This document shows positions 62,661 to 64,000 of a stretch of DNA of 64,000 bases, one piece after another (within the stretch, counting starts at the first letter, position 1; every line of letters begins with the position of its first letter). This DNA is from Oscillibacter valericigenes. Lineage in GTDB: Bacteria > Bacillota > Clostridia > Oscillospirales > Oscillospiraceae. Both the position numbers and the translations under genes were made by a program. Where the stretch lies: NCBI RefSeq assembly GCF_021531315.1, contig NZ_JAFBIQ010000007.1, positions 1 to 64,000 of the forward strand. The letters are read 5' to 3'. A model generated the notes under the pieces. It was given only the letters and a program-made list of their open reading frames with translations, made no database searches and had not been told where the DNA came from.

Positions 62661-64000
62661 TCACTTTGCCTCCAGCCAGTTTTTGCCCCAGTGCGCCTCG
62701 GCCACCAGCGGCACGGAGAGGGACATCACGCCCTCCATCTCCTCGGTGAGCAGCCGCGCCACCCGCTCCGCCAGCTCCTCGGGGCACTCGACGATCAGCT
62801 CGTCGTGGACCTGCAAGAGCAGCCGCGCCTGCGGGACCTCGCGCCGCAAGCGGTCGAAAACGCGCACCATGGCGAGCTTCATCACATCTGCCGCCGTGCC
62901 CTGAATGGGCATATTGAGCGCAACACGCTCACCGAACGAGCGCGTGGCGAAATTGCTCGCCGTCAGCTCTGGAAGGTCGCGGCGGCGGTGCAGCAGCGTT
63001 TCGACATAGCCCTGCTCCTTCGCCTTCTCCACGATCTCGCTCATGTAGCGGCGCACGCCGGAAAAGCGCTCAAGATAACTCTGCATATATTCCTTCGCCT
63101 CGGCGACGCTCACGCCGATGTCCTGCGCGAGCGAGAAGGCAGAGATGCCGTAGACGATGCCGAAGTTGACCGCCTTCGCGTGCGAGCGCATCTGCCGCGT
63201 CACCATCTCGACCGGCACACCGAACACCTGCGAGGCGGTGACGGTATGGATGTCCTCCCCGCTCAAAAATGCCTGCTGCATCGTTTTGTCGTCCGCGATG
63301 TGGGCGAGCAGGCGCAGCTCGATCTGGCTGTAATCCGCGTCCACGAGCACATTTCCGCACTCGGGCACGAACATCCGCCGCAGCTCGCTGCCGAGCGGCG
63401 TGCGCGTGGGGATATTCTGCAAATTCGGCTCGGTGGAGGAAAGCCGCCCCGTCGCCGTCACCGTCATCTGAAAGCTTGTGCGCACGCGCCCGTCCGGGCC
63501 GAGCACCTTCAAAAGAGCGTCGCAGTAGGTCGACTTGAGCTTGGCGTACTGTCGATATTGCAGCACGTCGGCGACGATCGGATGCTCCCAACGGAGCTTT
63601 TCGAGCACGTCCGCGTTTGTGGACCAGCCTGTTTTTGTCTTTTTGCCGTGCGGCAGGCCGAGTCGGCCGAAGAGCACCTCGCCGAGCTGCTTGGGGGAGT
63701 TGATGTTGAACGCCCCGCCGGCCTCCTCATAGATGCGCTCCTCAAGTGACTTCAGCTCCGCGTCCATCGCCGCGCCGAAGTCCGCGAGCGACTTCGCGTC
63801 CACGCGGATACCCGCAAGCTCCATCTCCGCGAGCACGCGGCACAGCGGCAGCTCGACCTCATAATAAAGCGTATGGAGCTGCCGCTCCTCGATGCGCGGC
63901 GCAAGCGCCTCATAGAGCGCGCCGACGGCAGAGGTATAGCTGTGAAACGCCGTTTCCGCCTCGCGCGCGTCGCCGAGCAGATCAAAGGCGCCCGGCGCAA
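62661..64000 (-). CDS. polA: DNA polymerase I (N-terminus outside window)
   Basis: Polymerase domain and part of the exonuclease-like domain of family A polymerase; about 446 codons are in the window. Motif A 'VDADYSQIELRLLAHIADD', motif B 'RSHAKAVNFGIVYGISAFS' and motif C 'LLQVHDELIVECPEE' are intact. The frame is open to the right edge. The stop is directly before rimI. Confidence 0.95.
   Translation of the reverse strand, partial: APGAFDLLGDAREAETAFHSYTSAVGALYEALAPRIEERQLHTLYYEVELPLCRVLAEMELAGIRVDAKSLADFGAAMDAELKSLEERIYEEAGGAFNINSPKQLGEVLFGRLGLPHGKKTKTGWSTNADVLEKLRWEHPIVADVLQYRQYAKLKSTYCDALLKVLGPDGRVRTSFQMTVTATGRLSSTEPNLQNIPTRTPLGSELRRMFVPECGNVLVDADYSQIELRLLAHIADDKTMQQAFLSGEDIHTVTASQVFGVPVEMVTRQMRSHAKAVNFGIVYGISAFSLAQDIGVSVAEAKEYMQSYLERFSGVRRYMSEIVEKAKEQGYVETLLHRRRDLPELTASNFATRSFGERVALNMPIQGTAADVMKLAMVRVFDRLRREVPQARLLLQVHDELIVECPEELAERVARLLTEEMEGVMSLSVPLVAEAHWGKNWLEAK

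Noticed and set aside
1-64000. CRISPR array
   Set aside because: No regularly spaced repeats of 25-40 bases were found; the repeats seen are paired IS or att sequences.

Overview
The window reads as chromosome of a spore-forming, GC-rich member of the Clostridia (Firmicutes), most like the Oscillospiraceae/Ruminococcaceae of the gut. This rests on the single S10-spc-alpha ribosomal operon with secY, adk, map, a KOW-domain gene and infA embedded in it, on spmA/spmB, on the zinc-cysteine forms of S4, S14, L24 and L36, and on the AGGAGG ribosome-binding sites. No rRNA, tRNA or CRISPR array was seen.

Layout. 1-1,130: the 5' part of an IS4-type transposase that leaves the window. 1,255-4,740: argR and alr (minus), secG (plus) and a NodB polysaccharide deacetylase (minus). 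4,755-20,948: the ribosomal operon on the minus strand, rpsJ to rplQ, with a clear sigma-A promoter, a 290-nt leader and two unusually long structured spacers (rpsJ-rplC and rpsH-rpsN). 21,107-31,345: spmA-spmB behind a sigma-E-like promoter, a low-GC pair (membrane protein plus HEPN protein), argS, a hypothetical gene, an aminotransferase, a DapF-fold racemase, and the threonine-degrading pair tdh-kbl. 60,499-64,000: the front half of a second polysaccharide deacetylase, tsaD, rimI and polA (partial).

Between 31,612 and 60,498 lies a 28.9-kb composite island that splits that second deacetylase gene. The two halves sit at 31,359-31,611 and 60,487-61,064, share a 12-bp direct repeat, and rejoin exactly in frame (273 codons including the stop). 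The island starts with a large serine recombinase, the likely integrase. It holds a GHKL ATPase fused to a PD-(D/E)xK nuclease-like domain, a ribbon-helix-helix regulator, a RelE/XRE toxin-antitoxin pair, a two-TM membrane protein, a ParB-like gene, a 2-oxoacid dehydrogenase E1 pair next to a truncated TRAP permease, and many nested or broken insertion sequences (IS110, IS1182, IS21, IS4, IS3, IS66 and two IS5/IS1182-like). Five separate in-frame stops show that much of it is decaying.

The most interesting signal is a regulatory cassette present twice in the island, at about 33,794-34,025 and 35,883-36,153. A leader RNA on the minus strand ends in an intrinsic terminator just ahead of a gene. 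A short countertranscript of about 85 nt is made from the opposite strand by its own promoter (17-bp spacer in both copies). Part of the leader can pair with the first arm of the terminator. This is the logic of the pT181/pIP501 replication attenuators. Here one copy precedes a small gene plus the serine recombinase and the other precedes the ATPase-nuclease gene. A duplicated 20-bp operator-like site ties the second copy to the divergent ribbon-helix-helix gene.
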